Made by a program: the position numbers and the translations under genes. A stretch of 64,000 bases of DNA from positions 5,059,900-5,123,899 of the forward strand of contig OZ026546.1 in NCBI GenBank assembly GCA_964020155.1, in the 5' to 3' direction. The notes beneath the pieces are model-generated. The model did no database searches and was not told the origin of the DNA. It was given only the letters and a program-made list of their open reading frames with translations. The stretch comes from Chondrilla cf. caribensis. Lineage: Eukaryota; Porifera; Demospongiae; Chondrillida; Chondrillidae. This document shows, one piece after another, positions 12,803 through 24,695 of this stretch; the first letter of the stretch is position 1; each line of letters starts with the position of its first letter.

Positions 12803-14344
12803 TATAATATTGATAGCATTGTGCACATGCACCCCACTACAGAACATACCGAGTTTGTGCACCTTTGTGTTTGAGCCTAAGGGATTCACCACCTCAACAT
12901 CATCGTAGTATAGCTGAATCTGAAGGGCAGTGGGGGCACTCTTGAAAAGAGGATGGTCATTGAAGGTAGGACTGTCCAAGTAAGAGTACATAAGCTCTTC
13001 CTCCTTAGAGAAAGTGGGATTGTGGACCTGTAGTAAAATGAGCACATGCTCATGCAAGCAATACAACTATACACAAATTGGTACATCAAGCAGGCTTAAG
13101 TGTAAGTAGAAACTATAGTCTATACATGAACATACAATAACTTTGGGTACGTGAGAGCAGAATATATATACATATACTTAAAAAAACTTACACTTTCTTG
13201 AACAAGATCCATTTCCAGAAGCTTTCTGAGAGAGTCTAGCAATGGCACATAGTAGACTTTGTCAACTTCTTTCTTCATAGTGTGCCCCCTTTGCACCATA
13301 CGGTGACCAAGAATTTTCTCCTGTGGGGGCTAGCACAACACAGAAGCATACCAAGACACATCTTTATCATGCATGTACACACATGCGTACCACAGTGAAA
13401 TGTGAAAGCATGAAATTCGAAACAGGCATGCATACCAAGTGATACACCTAGGCAAAAAATAACTGCATAAAAATAAAAGACATACTAGGTATCCAAATTT
13501 AACCATGTAGAATTTCTCCTGCAAGTGCTCACTCTCCAACCCATCAAATACATTCATTTGAAGAGTGCCAACTTTTCCCACCAAAACGTCTCTGGCTGCC
13601 ACTGGCATGTCTACATGCATGATCATTTGGGCAATCTCCTTCTTTATTTGAGAGAAGGCTTCCTGGTAGAGAACTCCGGCACCATTAGTAACATCTCTAA
13701 GGGCAGTCTGAGTAAGGCGTCCTTCTGTCTTACTCCTCATTAGGAAAAGTGCTGCACTTCTTTTCAGTGATAGAGTGTCACTGTTGACTGAGGTGTTCCT
13801 ATACAGCAAACAAATGTTACCATTAAGAGTGCATACACTGCCCCAGTGTCTATTTATTAAGTACCAATTGCAACTTAAACACAGCTAACGATCTGCAGAT
13901 TACGTATTTCTAGATCTTTAATTGTCCTTCAAAACTTTGTATGGTCTGGTCTTTGTAGCAATAGAAACAAACGCACTCTACTAATAGCATTAGTAGACAC
14001 ACAACTTATTACTGCGCTAGTAACTACAACCCTACACAATAAACTTACTCATCTCTGACATCAAATTCATTTTCATCCTCTACTCCAATCATACAGGGGT
14101 CTGGTGGGTTTCGTGACTCATCTCTACTGAACATGAATTCGCGGTGGTGTCGGTATAAGTGGGTCTTGTACCCAGTGTACGTGGTGTACTTCAGCTGGCA
14201 TCCATTGAGACCACAAGTGACGGTAAAGTTAGGCTCAAACTGGTGTACTTGACCAATGTGGCGCAGAACTGGTACGAAGGCCTTGCTGGCAAATTGGTCG
14301 CAAAGACAACAAACGTATTTCTTTCTGGACGCCGCTGCCGCCAT
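9909..14344 (-). CDS. EnSpm-type transposase, C2H2 zinc fingers plus DDE core, 825 aa
   Basis: Eleven exons: 14049-14344, 13486-13798, 13192-13320, 12850-13027, 12097-12254, 11817-11975, 11253-11625, 10751-11015, 10447-10637, 10291-10384 and 9909-10230; they sum to 826 codons including the stop, with all phases compatible. Exon 1 has two C2H2 fingers (C-x2-C-x12-H-x4-H and C-x4-C-x12-H-x3-H). The middle has LGNVPPKYRS and YGMDAVL, then VISADN and CRFCMAT, then GLIPDIMHDILEGVLPL, which are hallmarks of the EnSpm/TNP2-like core in animal elements. MRYEAKHNHFKRMA and LAKRHQ follow. The last exon ends with an 'FGKI...HYHAY' C-terminal domain. The donor at 10447 (AAAG|GTCC) is weak. Predicted to cut and rejoin the element ends in the nucleus. 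Introns hold two (CA)n tracts. Confidence 0.85.
12342..12408. repeat. (CA)n microsatellite in a transposase intron
   Basis: An uninterrupted CA tract of 67 bp lies in the intron between transposase exons 12850-13027 and 12097-12254. It creates long spurious Cys/Val and His/Thr reading frames on both strands that should not be annotated as genes. Confidence 0.95.
12732..12798. repeat. (CA)n microsatellite in the same transposase intron
   Basis: A second uninterrupted CA tract, also 67 bp, in the same intron about 320 bp from the first. Long pure tracts inside a transposon usually vary in length between individuals. Confidence 0.95.
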
Positions 14345-14429
14345 CTAGTCTTGCCTGCAATGAATTGTCGGCTGCGTCCAACAGCAAATCAAATTACAAC
14401 ACGCAACACCTTCTGACAGCTGCTATAGA

Positions 14430-17400
14430 ATGGAGACGGAGGAGACCACGAGGAAAGTCTTATTACTATTCGGCGAGCGTAGAAAAATCGTAGACCTAGG
14501 CATTTCTGGCAACTCAGGGGATAAGTCAGCGATTCTTATGCACGCCCGCACTTTGTTTAGTCTTTCGGACGAAGATGTGTACGCTCAGGAGTACGTGGAA
14601 GAATTTGAAGAGTGGATCGATATTGAAGATGATTTTGTGGCTCAGCACAAGCAGAAGATAAAAGTTGTTTCAGTTGTTGTTGCATCGGTAAGTGATTACT
14701 TCTCGGAAAAAGTGTGATAAAATAGGCATGTATGCTTATTTGCAGCTTGATATTTTTCTTCCAATCTGTCCCTGTCTGTTGGCAGTGCCCCATCTTGCAG
14801 TTTAGCTGAATAGACTGCCAATTGGCCTCTGACTCATTTTTTTATAGCCAAGTTAACGTATATTTTACCCTGTTTCCTGGATTTCCCCGTTTTACCTCAC
14901 CTGTTTCGAGCTGGAGTGATTCTGCTTTTACATTCAGGAAATAACCTCTGACATTGCCTATTCACATTGGCCACAATAATTATATATGTATTATTACTTG
15001 TCCCTTGTTGTGCCCTAGGCTTTGCCAAACCAACCCTTTGAGTCAACTGCCCTGTCTTCACCAATCACTGGTTCGAGTACACCTGATGGTCCTGAGCAGG
15101 CTGAGGTAACCTTTTCTGTGGACTCATGCTACAGTATATAACATTACTTGCCCACAGTCATCTATCAAGTTTTATTTTCTTCTGAGTTAGAGTAGTTGTG
15201 TCGAATCCTGCCTTTGATGTGGGTTCAACTTTTGTACATGATATTAGTGAACATGCTACCCTGAGTTTGACCCTTTTTGTGTGCACGTGAAAGTGGTATA
15301 ATTATACTAGTGTTGTTTCTGTGAGTATCACAGTCTTTAGATTTTTTTCTCACCCATGCATACAGGATACACAGCTACCTGGTGACACGTCCAGTCATCA
15401 AAGCAATTACTCTGCTATCTCTGTGAGTCAATGACATGAGCGACATTATGACGATTGTGCATAACTATTTTCATCCATTTTTGGATAATATGTACATATA
15501 TGCATGTGGCTAGTGTCTTGCGGCTATGTATCTTTAAGTTTACACAGGATAACATACGTATGCGCTACTGATGATTTGAACAAAAGACAGCAATTCAAAG
15601 TTCAACTTATAAGTATATACGTATACTTTTCACTTTACTGTAGGTTCGACCTGACTGGAAAATGGACAAAGACAAGTCATTGCCTTTATCAAAGCCTTTC
15701 CCATTGCCAGACAACTTCAGTCCTATTGTAATGGCTGGACTGAAGGCAGGAGCTTTGTCCGGCAAAGCAATGACTAAATTTATAACAGAAGTGGCATCCT
15801 CAATTTACAGGCATTCAGCTTACCCAACCAAGGCGGAAAAGGAACATGTAGCAATACAATGTACCAAGAAGTATCCCTTTCTGGAATCTTCATGCGGCAA
15901 TGGATTTGTGAGTTGCTTGGATGTATATGTACGGTGCCTGTTATTGTTCAGGAGTATATATTTTGCAAAGTAAATTACTGCTATGCATTCTTGATAATAT
16001 GAAATCGATTGAATAATTGATCCATTGAAAGGGGTTTACAATTTGGTATTCACGTGATGATGTTCAGACTCAAATTCGGAATTTGCTCACACGCATGTAA
16101 TATTACATATGTTCAATTTAAGAAAGCAATATGACTTGTGATTTCTTGACTAGCATGTGACTAAATGATCTTCCGTATAGCGGGAAACTTTGGCGAGGTT
16201 TTTAATTTGGCGTATAATCGCCAAATTTAAAATCCGCCATATTTTATTCTGACGCAATCTGACGATTTCTATTATGCGCATACGCATGCCCACACTTCCT
16301 GGTATTTGTCATGCCGCCAAATTTAAAACTCGCCAATTGGTTCCGGGGACTGATTCGCCAAATTTAATGCTCGCCAAAGTTTCCCGCTATACGGTATGTA
16401 TGTGTTGTTGTGAACCAATTGTAACCCTATACAATTTGTTCATATTCCTTATAGGGGTACATTGTTGCTGGAATCACTGAGCGCCTCAAATACTTGAGAA
16501 AACCTTACAAGAGGCCTGAACGTGCATCTCCAGAAGTTGATTCACCAGCCACTGCGCCTCCAGTCAAGAAGACCAGGCCAGTCAAGCCAACTTCATTTAT
16601 TGCTGTGATGTCTGCTGGAGAGGATGAGGCTTCGCATGAAAGAAATCTGAAGCTTCTTCAGTCATTTGCTAAACAAGTAAAGTTTTAAAGTCTTCCACTA
16701 GAAATTAACTTACGTATTTTAACATTAACATATGAATTGCAGTCACATACACAAGCTGATTTGCTTTCATCAGTTCTTATATCCCGTATACAGCAAAATC
16801 CTGATCCTGCCTCCATCAAGGATCTCATGGATCGGACATTTGCGTTGCGTAGAGCATACCTTCAGGATGACAACAAACAGTTCACGATCTCCTCATTTCT
16901 GGAATCATATCCATTCTTGAGTCATGAATCTGAGGTAACGGAGGTGCATATGCATATTGTGCTTTTGTTGTGCACATGCATACGTACTTACATGGCACAA
17001 TGTTTTCAGATTGTTGAAGAGTTCGATAGGGTGGTGCAAGTACAAAGCAAATCTTTTAGGATGTGCAAGTTAGCCTGGCTTGAGCTGGTACCAAAAGTGC
17101 TGGAATTGGCCAAAGGAGAGGGTACTGGTCTTATCAAGTTTTGGCTGCAGCAGCTCAATGAGAGCACTGATGAAGGTATATGAGTTTATTGCATGTACAT
17201 ATATTGTCACAGTGTAACTATCAATATTATGCATCTCAACATTCGTTGTCAACTAATGATTTAGTCTTATCATTGTTTACTTTATTTACAACAGGTACCC
17301 ACTCCCTGCTGGCAGCAATTTTACTGGCTTACTTACTTACAGAGCCAAGATTCAAGCCAGATCACAGCAGGGTAATAACCCTTCTTCCTGTAAGCGCAAA

Positions 17401-17772
17401 GAGAACTGTTTATAATAAATATGATATGAAGTTGTTATTACTGAACAAAAATCCCTATTTCCTTAGGAGAATGCTGACATAGCCCAGGCAGCCGCAAAGG
17501 CTGAAACAACCCAGCCCTTCATCTTGGCAGTAGGTAGCATAGCTCATGGGATCAAAGATGCTTACCTTGTTTTGGAAAAGAAGGTGCTTTTCCATGCCAG
17601 CAAACTCACTGACACTGTGCCTCTTCTTTTTTCCATGTTTTTTGTTTTCAATTTGGCATATGTTGGTGGAGCCAATTCTTTTTACTTGTTTCTGGAACAC
17701 GTCTTCCTGAAAACTAAGGTTGCTCACAAAAAACACAGTATAAGCAAACTCATTGTTAGACTCCACCTTTAA
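14430..17772 (+). CDS. EnSpm accessory protein (SAMD3-like family of animal EnSpm elements), 542 aa
   Basis: Nine exons: 14430-14687, 15019-15105, 15366-15422, 15644-15907, 16455-16676, 16743-16934, 17010-17175, 17295-17371 and 17467-17772; they give 543 codons with the stop and consistent phases. Residues 1-86 (KVLLLFGERRKIVDL...) look like a PB1/ubiquitin-type fold. Exon 4 has FPLPDNFSP and then YPTKAEKEHVAIQCTKKYPF, a signature I recognise from proteins named SAMD3-like in fish and invertebrate genomes that travel beside EnSpm transposases. The role is not established; an accessory or regulatory function in transposition is inferred. The start faces the transposase start across 85 bp. A small MITE sits in intron 4. 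Confidence 0.7.
16173..16394. mobile_element. MITE with 25-bp inverted ends, nested in the EnSpm element
   Basis: The left end reads CCGTATAGCGGGAAACTTTG (continuing GCGAG) and the right end is its exact reverse complement. Internal GCGCCAAATTTAAA-like motifs are also inverted. No coding capacity. Target duplication is unclear. It lies wholly within an intron of the accessory gene. Confidence 0.75.
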
Positions 17773-18198
17773 CTTAAGTCTGTAAGTTTAATTTGTCTTT
17801 CATCTTGATATATTATTCATATGCTGTGATTTCAGAAATAAGTTTTCAGATTGCATGATTGCATTGGTATCATAAAATGATGATAGAATTTCAGAGTCAC
17901 TACTGTTTCAAGGGTAACTGTCACTCTCTTAAAGGAGTGAAACTCACCACAAAACCAGAGTGAGGTTCACTATTCATTCAATGGAGTGATAATCACTCTA
18001 TAAAGTGGGGTGCTCACAGTTTCAACACTTTCACCCTCAAATTGGGGGTGATCCTCACTCCATTTTTTTTACAGTGAGGAACAAATGTAATACACTAAGT
18101 TAAACATATGCAGCTGTGTGATCAACCCAGGAGACATTCTGTTGTTTTGTGGTATTGTGCTGTTCATCATTGTGTATTGAACACCTACACATACGTAC

Positions 18199-18680
18199 TT
18201 TATGCTCTAACCCCCTCCGTTCTAAGATTAGCGGTACTGATCCCAGTTTATAACTAACATCACCTTAACCTACCCATATCAAGGAATATGGATCTATGGT
18301 AGAACCCTTTCCTGGACTTCAGGGGGTTCAAGCTCACCTCCGCCCTCGGTGCCATCCCCCCGCCTCTATACCCTCGTTTTGGGTATACATAATACCCACA
18401 TCATGGATAAATAATCCCTCATTCTACTAAACGGCACCTGGGAGATTGAGCCAGACACCACCCTTTCATGCCTCAAGGCACAGAAAAAAAAAGAAAAAAA
18501 ACAGATGTAATAGCAGAAGGCAGCAATCAGGAACCAGCGGGGTTAGCACTCCAGAACATGTTTCAAGGCCCAGAAGCTAATTAATCATGTACTAATTGGT
18601 AACGGGTGCCGGGCAGCCCACTGCCCCAGGGTTCACATTAACTCCATTTAACTTCCTTAAATTACATTGTAATGCCTGAA
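18199..18680. repeat. Unclassified 0.48-kb insert in the right arm upstream of B
   Basis: This block (AACCCCCTCCGTTCTAAG ... CTGCCCCAGGGTTCAC) has a higher GC content than its surroundings and an A-rich tract near 18485. It is absent from the left inverted-repeat arm (about 8.84 kb) but present upstream of D (37629-38117). It therefore inserted after the inverted duplication and before the tandem duplication. No ORF. It could be a SINE-like or other non-autonomous element. Confidence 0.45.
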
Positions 18681-19625
18681 TTGCGCTGGTGAGTGTTTTG
18701 CAGTTTTCTAATGTTTTATGTAGCTATAAGCATTGCAGGGTATGTGTACATAATACAAACGCATGTGTATAAAAATCGTATGAAATTGTGCATATATGTA
18801 GTAATTCAATTTTAGCCTACAGATGCAGCAACTATTCAATTCATCAAGATTATAAAAGTAATTATATATTATGATTTTATTCTTTCTTACAGTTCTTTCC
18901 ATGGATGTTATACGATTAAACATTTCTTATCTATCATTAATGAGTGCACCATGTACTTTTGTATCAATCGTTATTTCATTCACCTTTGAAGTAACATGTA
19001 CCGGTGCTGCTACTCACTTAATCTACTTTTTGTAGTGCTGACCATTAATACTTATTGCACATCACACCCTACAGGCCCTCTATAGAACTAGAACTATTTA
19101 CTTAATAATGTTTCTTCGTTAATAAAAATTAAATGGAGATATATATACCTTTTGGACATACAGAGAGATGATTGCAACAAGCTGCTAAGAAATAATTAAT
19201 ACATACAAAATAGTTTCCCTCAGAATTTTGATCTCACTTCTTATTATATTTCCTGTTGTATTCATGCATAACACAACCTCATGCCAATGCCAGAAAGAGG
19301 CAAACCATACATACAATCAAATTCAAACTCTATAGGCACACTGAATCCAAAGGTACTTCTTCTGCACTTCATTTATCTAGTATTCTGAACACCTTTCTTT
19401 TAAATTGAATGTCTTGTACAAATGCTAGTGTATGTTCAAAATATAAACATATCTTGTGCCAATAAGCAAGAATTTGTGCTAAAATCATCAAAAGTTATAT
19501 TGATAAAAGAAGATAAATGAATAAAAGATGATAGGTTCACGTGCGTACAAACATCATAAACAGGAAATGACATTTTTATTATTATTCAGAAGAATTATGA
19601 CTGGAAAATGACCCCAATAGTGGTC
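18681..19625. repeat. Right arm of the A/B inverted repeat (non-coding)
   Basis: I see no gene. The block reads as the reverse complement of parts of 7254-8830 and directly matches 38118-39046 upstream of D. It includes the mirrored CTTTTGGACATACAGA and GTTCTAGTTATACAGGG region. Confidence 0.55.
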
Positions 19626-19764
19626 TATGACACCTCAGGTCGTAACAATACAGCGAGTGGTAAAAGGGTCTTTCCTTATATCTGACCACGCGTGGCTTAG
19701 AAGGTAATTTACGAAAATAAACGGTTGTTAGGTATTCAAGGGCCTGGTACGTATTATAAGCACG
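19626..19764 (+). promoter_or_regulatory. Conserved upstream block of receptor B
   Basis: The 139 bp before the ATG carry the shared strings TATGACACCTCAGGTCGTAA, GGTAAAAGGGTCTTTCC and AAATAAACGGTTGTTAGG. The same block precedes A, C, D and E, so it is the best candidate for the receptors' common promoter/5' UTR. Confidence 0.5.
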
Positions 19765-22700
19765 ATGACAGTCTCGTCTTCGAAAACAATGTCCTTTATT
19801 CTAATTTTAGTATTAAATGATGTACAAGGTGAGCCTTTACGTCTAGTTTAGTTATCAATTTAGCATTATTATATGGCTATTCAACAGTTAATAATATGCC
19901 CGGCATTGTTTTTTCTTCGTGTAGGTACGCTGACACCAAATGGCAACGTCTCAGTGGATTGTGGTGGTACACAGACCTTTACTTGTAGGGCACCTGGTGA
20001 GCCAATTGAATGGACCACGAGTGGATTGAGTGGGATTAGTCCGGGACCTTTCAGGGCACGAGTTGAAGCCATGACCAATTCCAGGATCACGTCTCCCGAC
20101 ACAGGAGGGAATTCTCAGGTCGGTGTGTCTAGTATCACTATCTCTGGATTCAGTAAATCAGACAATGGAGGAACTATTAAGTGTATTAACGCGAATAATA
20201 ATAATGTTCGGGGAATGGCTAGTATATCAGTAGGTGAGTGGTTACGCCAGATTTGTGTCAGTTAAGGAATATACATCTAACATGTTATTTTATATACCTT
20301 CCAATTATTTAACAGTATAGGATTTTGTGTGTTTTGTTAATATGCATTTCTTTCAGCTGCCTCACACATTTACAATAAACCAGCATGAATCCAGATAGGG
20401 TCACCAAATTAGTTGACCCTACCCAGGTAAAGTGAACTAATTAGTAACCCTCACATACCCACAAAACAAACAATTGAGCTTTATTGGTAACATCTCAGGA
20501 CATTGTGAAGATGTGAGTCTGAGTTGACGATAAAGTTATCAATTGTTGACATGTCCATAATTAGATATCAACTGAATGAAGCCAAATTGTGGGTCAATTT
20601 GTTATTGGCTTCTTCAGTTTGAGCCGGCTTAAAGCCAGTAATGAGATTCATCGGTCAAGAAATGACAAAAGACAAGCAATGTTTATTGTTTCTATCTGAT
20701 ATTATTGTGATAAAAACAGCTGCAAATCCAGATAACAGTTAAATAATAATTGGACAGTTTATAAAATAACCTGTTCTCTTAATAAATTAATAAATATATC
20801 CTGCTTTATCATGCATGTGTGTAGTTATACTAGTATATGGTTTATATATTAACAGACAAAAGTAAATTTAAATTGGTACGTGTATAGGGATTTGTATTTG
20901 TGAAGGCATATGAGTCTGGTCACATCCTCTTTCAGATTTGGTGATATGTATATACTAGAACTTTCGTCTTAATGGTCATGATCATATTGCGTTGCCATCA
21001 ATTTATGTACAACCACTGTCTGTGATTGATGTGTTGTTACAGGAAAAAATGACTTGATGCGAATGTATAATTTCAGTTAATATCTGATTATCGCACATTC
21101 AGTAGAGTGCTTGTAGGTATATAGCCATTAATTATTATCAGTGCATGTCAATCCTTCGTGTGTTGATCTGGCCTTGTTCAAATCCTGTCCAGATCTGTTT
21201 TATTATTTCATCGTTTATAGTCTCAAACATGATACATACCAATGTCACATGTACAGTAAATGCTGTCAAAATTACTACTGAACAGACAATGGAAGACATG
21301 ATTTGGGTATTCATCTGACGGTTGTTTGGGAAATAGTTACCTATCAATAGGTGGCTGGTTCTTCAGATCAGCTATATAGTGTCACTGTATGTGTGTGTCT
21401 TAGGGTTACTGTACTACATATGTTAACCTAGTGCAGACAGAGTATATGAGGGGTCTTACGTACCCCAGCCAGGTACTGTGCCTTTGGATGAATGATATTT
21501 CGTACACAGTCATATTCATGTGTGTGTGTTTGCAAGTACATACATGTGGTGTTTTTGCAAGTACATACATGTGGTGTGTTTGCATGTACGTGTGGTGTGT
21601 TTGCATGTACATGTGGTGTGTTGGCATGTATGTACAGTTGTGTGTTCTCAACCTACAGTGGTCCAATAGGTTGAGAAAAGATGGATATGTTGTGAATGCA
21701 TCATGATATTTACGTGAAAACTTCCTAAAGGGAGTGAAGGGAACACCATCCAAGTTAGATTTGAATATTATACTGACAAAGTGTGACAGACAGAAGTGTC
21801 TGACATATTAGTGAAATGATTGAAGCCACAGGCCAGGCTGGAGCAGGATTGGCAGTTTCTATTTTAATAGCTGTTCTTGGCAAACACCTACCAGGATGTA
21901 GGCTCACCCCAATAATATCAGTTATTGTACATACATGATGTCTCTCTCAGCATCATTCCTAATTGGCTATCATTTCTGCCATTATATTGTATCCATGGTC
22001 AGATGTGTATCTGAACTCATCATCATGATATTGTAAAAAGCTGTTCAAGCATTTAAGATATGTAGAACAGCAGCATCTAATCATTTAACACATAAAATGT
22101 ACCACAATCTCTTGTGGACATACTTATGCAAAAAGCGTCACATTCACTAGAAATATATGATGTTCAGGTAAGGGTGGTCTGGGAGAGTGGGGTAGATTCG
22201 TAAAGTTCCTTTTTATACCTATGTTTGGTATTGCATGATTCACTAAATATGCTACTGCTTATTCTTAGCATTCACTTTGGATATAAATCACATGCATCTC
22301 ACAATATAATCTGCGGGGGGGCTAAATTTATATAATAACATGACATTGTACTTTGTTCCCATGCAGATGTGCATTGCATAATTACTTGCTAAGTATGTTG
22401 TCATAGCTTACTATTATATTCTATTCTACTATGATTATATATATCATCTGCAGGACTACGTGCACCTACTATCGTAGCTGCAAAAGCAAAGTCATGTGAT
22501 AATATTACTCTACAGTGGAGCCAACCAAGTGAACCTAATGACATCACCACTTCAGTTAGCTGTACTCCACCATCACCAGGTTGTGCTGAATGTACAGCCA
22601 GTCCATGTACTATTACTGGTCTCAATCCAAGTACTGAGTATGAGTTTACGGTGACTCTCAGTAGTGTAATGTGTGGAACTTTCACAAATTCAACAGGGAT

Positions 22701-24695
22701 TAGAACAAGAGGTGAGATCAAGTGTGTCATTGATACATATATTCCTGCCAATACATGTTTGAGGACCAAACCACCTTGAAGTAAGATTTTAGCCAGTTAG
22801 ACTTAAAATGAAGATGTTCCACAAAATAATTTGTGTAATTACTTGTGGGGACATCTGCCCCCATTGCCCCCATGGTTTATACACCTATGTAGACACATAA
22901 CATTGTATGTATGTATGTATATAATACATATACATGAATTTACACTCATTATTTAATTTACTATCAACTGCCTACCATAATGTGTATTACTGTATTTTCT
23001 GTAGACCTACGTGCACCTGCTAATGTAGTTGCAACTGTAGAGTCATGTGATAAAGGTACTCTACAGTGGACCCAACCAAGTGAACCTAATGACATCACCA
23101 CTTCAGTTAACTGTACTCCACCATCACCAGGTTGTGCTGAATGTACAACCAGTCCATGTAATATCTCTGGTCTCAATCCAAGTACTGAGTATGTGTTTGC
23201 TGTGACTCTTAATAGTGGAAGGTGTGGAACTAACATGAGTCAAACACGAGTTAGAACAAAAGGTGAGATCAAGTGTACGTCATAAACGCACGTGTGGTTG
23301 GTACCTCTATCAGCAAGAAATTACCATATATGTAAGTAGTAACATGCCAATTATCGGACACAAGGCACTTATTATCAGATGTAGTTTCTCAATGCATAGA
23401 CAAACTATCAACTAGAAGCAGATGTCATGATAACATAGCAAATTGATTTCATATTACTTATGTCATTGTGAAGACCTTCATTGCATGTTGTGTCTTCCTG
23501 GTGAGAGGTTTTAAACAGAGTGTCCAATAATCCCAATAGTCAGTTGATCTTTATACGTAAATGAAAGAGCTGACACAGCTCACGGTGAGATAAAATGGTG
23601 ACACTAAGCCATAAAGACATTATTGTGCAGCTGTCTATTTATAATCTCAAAATCGAAGTATGATATACAATACATTGTGATGAAATGTATTATAATAACC
23701 CACTTCTGCAAACAGATATTCTTATTGTTTGATTTTTACAGTAGAATGTCATCTATTTGAATGGCTTATCTGATGTACTTACCGTAATAGTATGCACAGA
23801 CTTGCTCTGTTCATCTCCATCTTGGTGTAATCCAATACAGTGTAATTCATTGTCTTGTTGCATTTCATTACCCTCAAAGTCTCACAGTATATACGTCACT
23901 GCTACTATAATCTCTCCCACTGTATGGTACATACTGTTGACAATGTGTACATATCTAATTCATTTTTACACAGATGCCGGGTCTTGTGTTACCTTTAACA
24001 GTGCTGGTACTGGTGAGTGACCAATGCATTCACATACGTATACTGTACATTACATTGTGGACAATAATGAAATACTGTCATCGTAATATTATAAATACAC
24101 TCCTATTCTACGTACATGCATACCTTGGATTGGACATAAAAATAAATTGGCATGTAACAATGGGGCAGTATAATAGTGCAACTGTTGGACAGATATCATC
24201 TCTTTAAGTCTGCTTCAGGTCGTGAAAAATTTAATTTTTTTTTATTTCCTGCAATTATTTAATTCTCACAACACAGTTGAAAGAAATCTTCAATGTTTCA
24301 TTCATTTCTGTGCATGTAGGGATTCATCCTTCATTGTCATACATGTTAATGATATCGTGTATAAGCTTCACTAGAACTGTTCTTACTCTCATTAATATTT
24401 GTCATGCTGCATGTGTCGAATAGTCGCACTGGAGGTATATTAGTGTATTCGGTCCATCAATGCAGCTTGTGGAACATCCTTGGGTATCGGTGTAGCTGTC
24501 CCCACTGCTGTCATGATAGTGGTCAACATTATCAGTGTGGTGGTTGCTGTCCTCGTAACAAGACACTGCTACAAGAAGACATCTCAAAAGAGTTCTCCTT
24601 CTAAAGGTGAAAATGTCTATGAACAAGTGGAGAGACCAAAGACCTTTGAAGACATTGTGATGACTGACAGTCCAGCATATGGTCCAGTGAAGTAG
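19765..24695 (+). CDS. Receptor B: Ig-FN3-FN3-TM protein with short YxxV tail, 385 aa
   Basis: Six exons: 19765-19828 (signal peptide), 19925-20233 (Ig-like), 22454-22711 (FN3-1), 23005-23262 (FN3-2), 23974-24012 (stalk) and 24466-24695 (TM plus whole tail), all phase 1, total 1,158 nt. The Ig domain has TFTC, IEW and TIKC; each FN3 has an LQW core, SCTPP...GC...CTTSPC-type cysteines and a TEY..TVT G strand. The TM helix (about residues 317-340) contains one Asn and no charge. The tail has a basic KK, then Y361 (YEQV), F370 (FEDI) and Y381 (YGPV). It differs completely from the TM and tail of the minus-strand class while the ectodomain is homologous. In paralog D residue 370 is Tyr. A candidate AATAAA lies at 25239. 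Likely plasma-membrane recognition receptor, possibly the activating or neutral partner of gene A. Confidence 0.87.
21518..21636. repeat. Minisatellite in the Ig-FN3 intron of B
   Basis: About five imperfect units of roughly 20-25 bp built around ACATGTGGTGTGTTTGCA. The matching intron of D (about 40.92 kb) lacks the array, so it expanded after the unit duplicated. Confidence 0.7.

Larger units (their letters stand above)
9432..18076. mobile_element. EnSpm/CACTA-type DNA transposon, 8,645 bp, two intact genes
   Basis: The termini are inverted repeats starting CACTGTTAAAAAAGTGGAGT and CACTGTAAAAAAAATGGAGT, both continuing GAGGATCACCCC. Several subterminal GTCACTC/GGAGTGA repeats follow, as usual in this superfamily. 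The flanking AG (9430-9431 and 18077-18078) is duplicated, and the empty site GGCAGAGGAAGAAATG is seen at about 37.51 kb. Two divergent multi-exon genes lie inside, 85 bp apart at their starts: a C2H2-DDE transposase and an accessory protein. Both splice by hand into full-length frames without stops. Matching ends and intact genes suggest a young, possibly autonomous copy. Confidence 0.9.
9392..18121 (+). pseudogene. Inverted copy of the ITIM exon, split by the EnSpm element
   Basis: The left part (9392-9431) follows CCTAACAG and reads FQYVALDFSRHGR. The right part (18077-18121) ends ACATATGCAGCTGTGTGA, the TYAAV-stop of the ITIM exon. Between them sits the 8,645-bp transposon. The equivalent uninterrupted remnant is at 37468 onward. 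The sequence is the reverse-complement partner of the exon at 8919-9011, including the adjoining intron (9055-9095 against 9306-9345). It precedes B's first exon, so it cannot serve as B's tail. Confidence 0.7.

Noticed and set aside
11927..12837. Long Cys/Val- and His/Thr-rich frames on both strands
   Set aside because: They are translations of (CA)n microsatellites in transposase introns. The same applies at 27.2-27.6, 46.6 and 62.3 kb.
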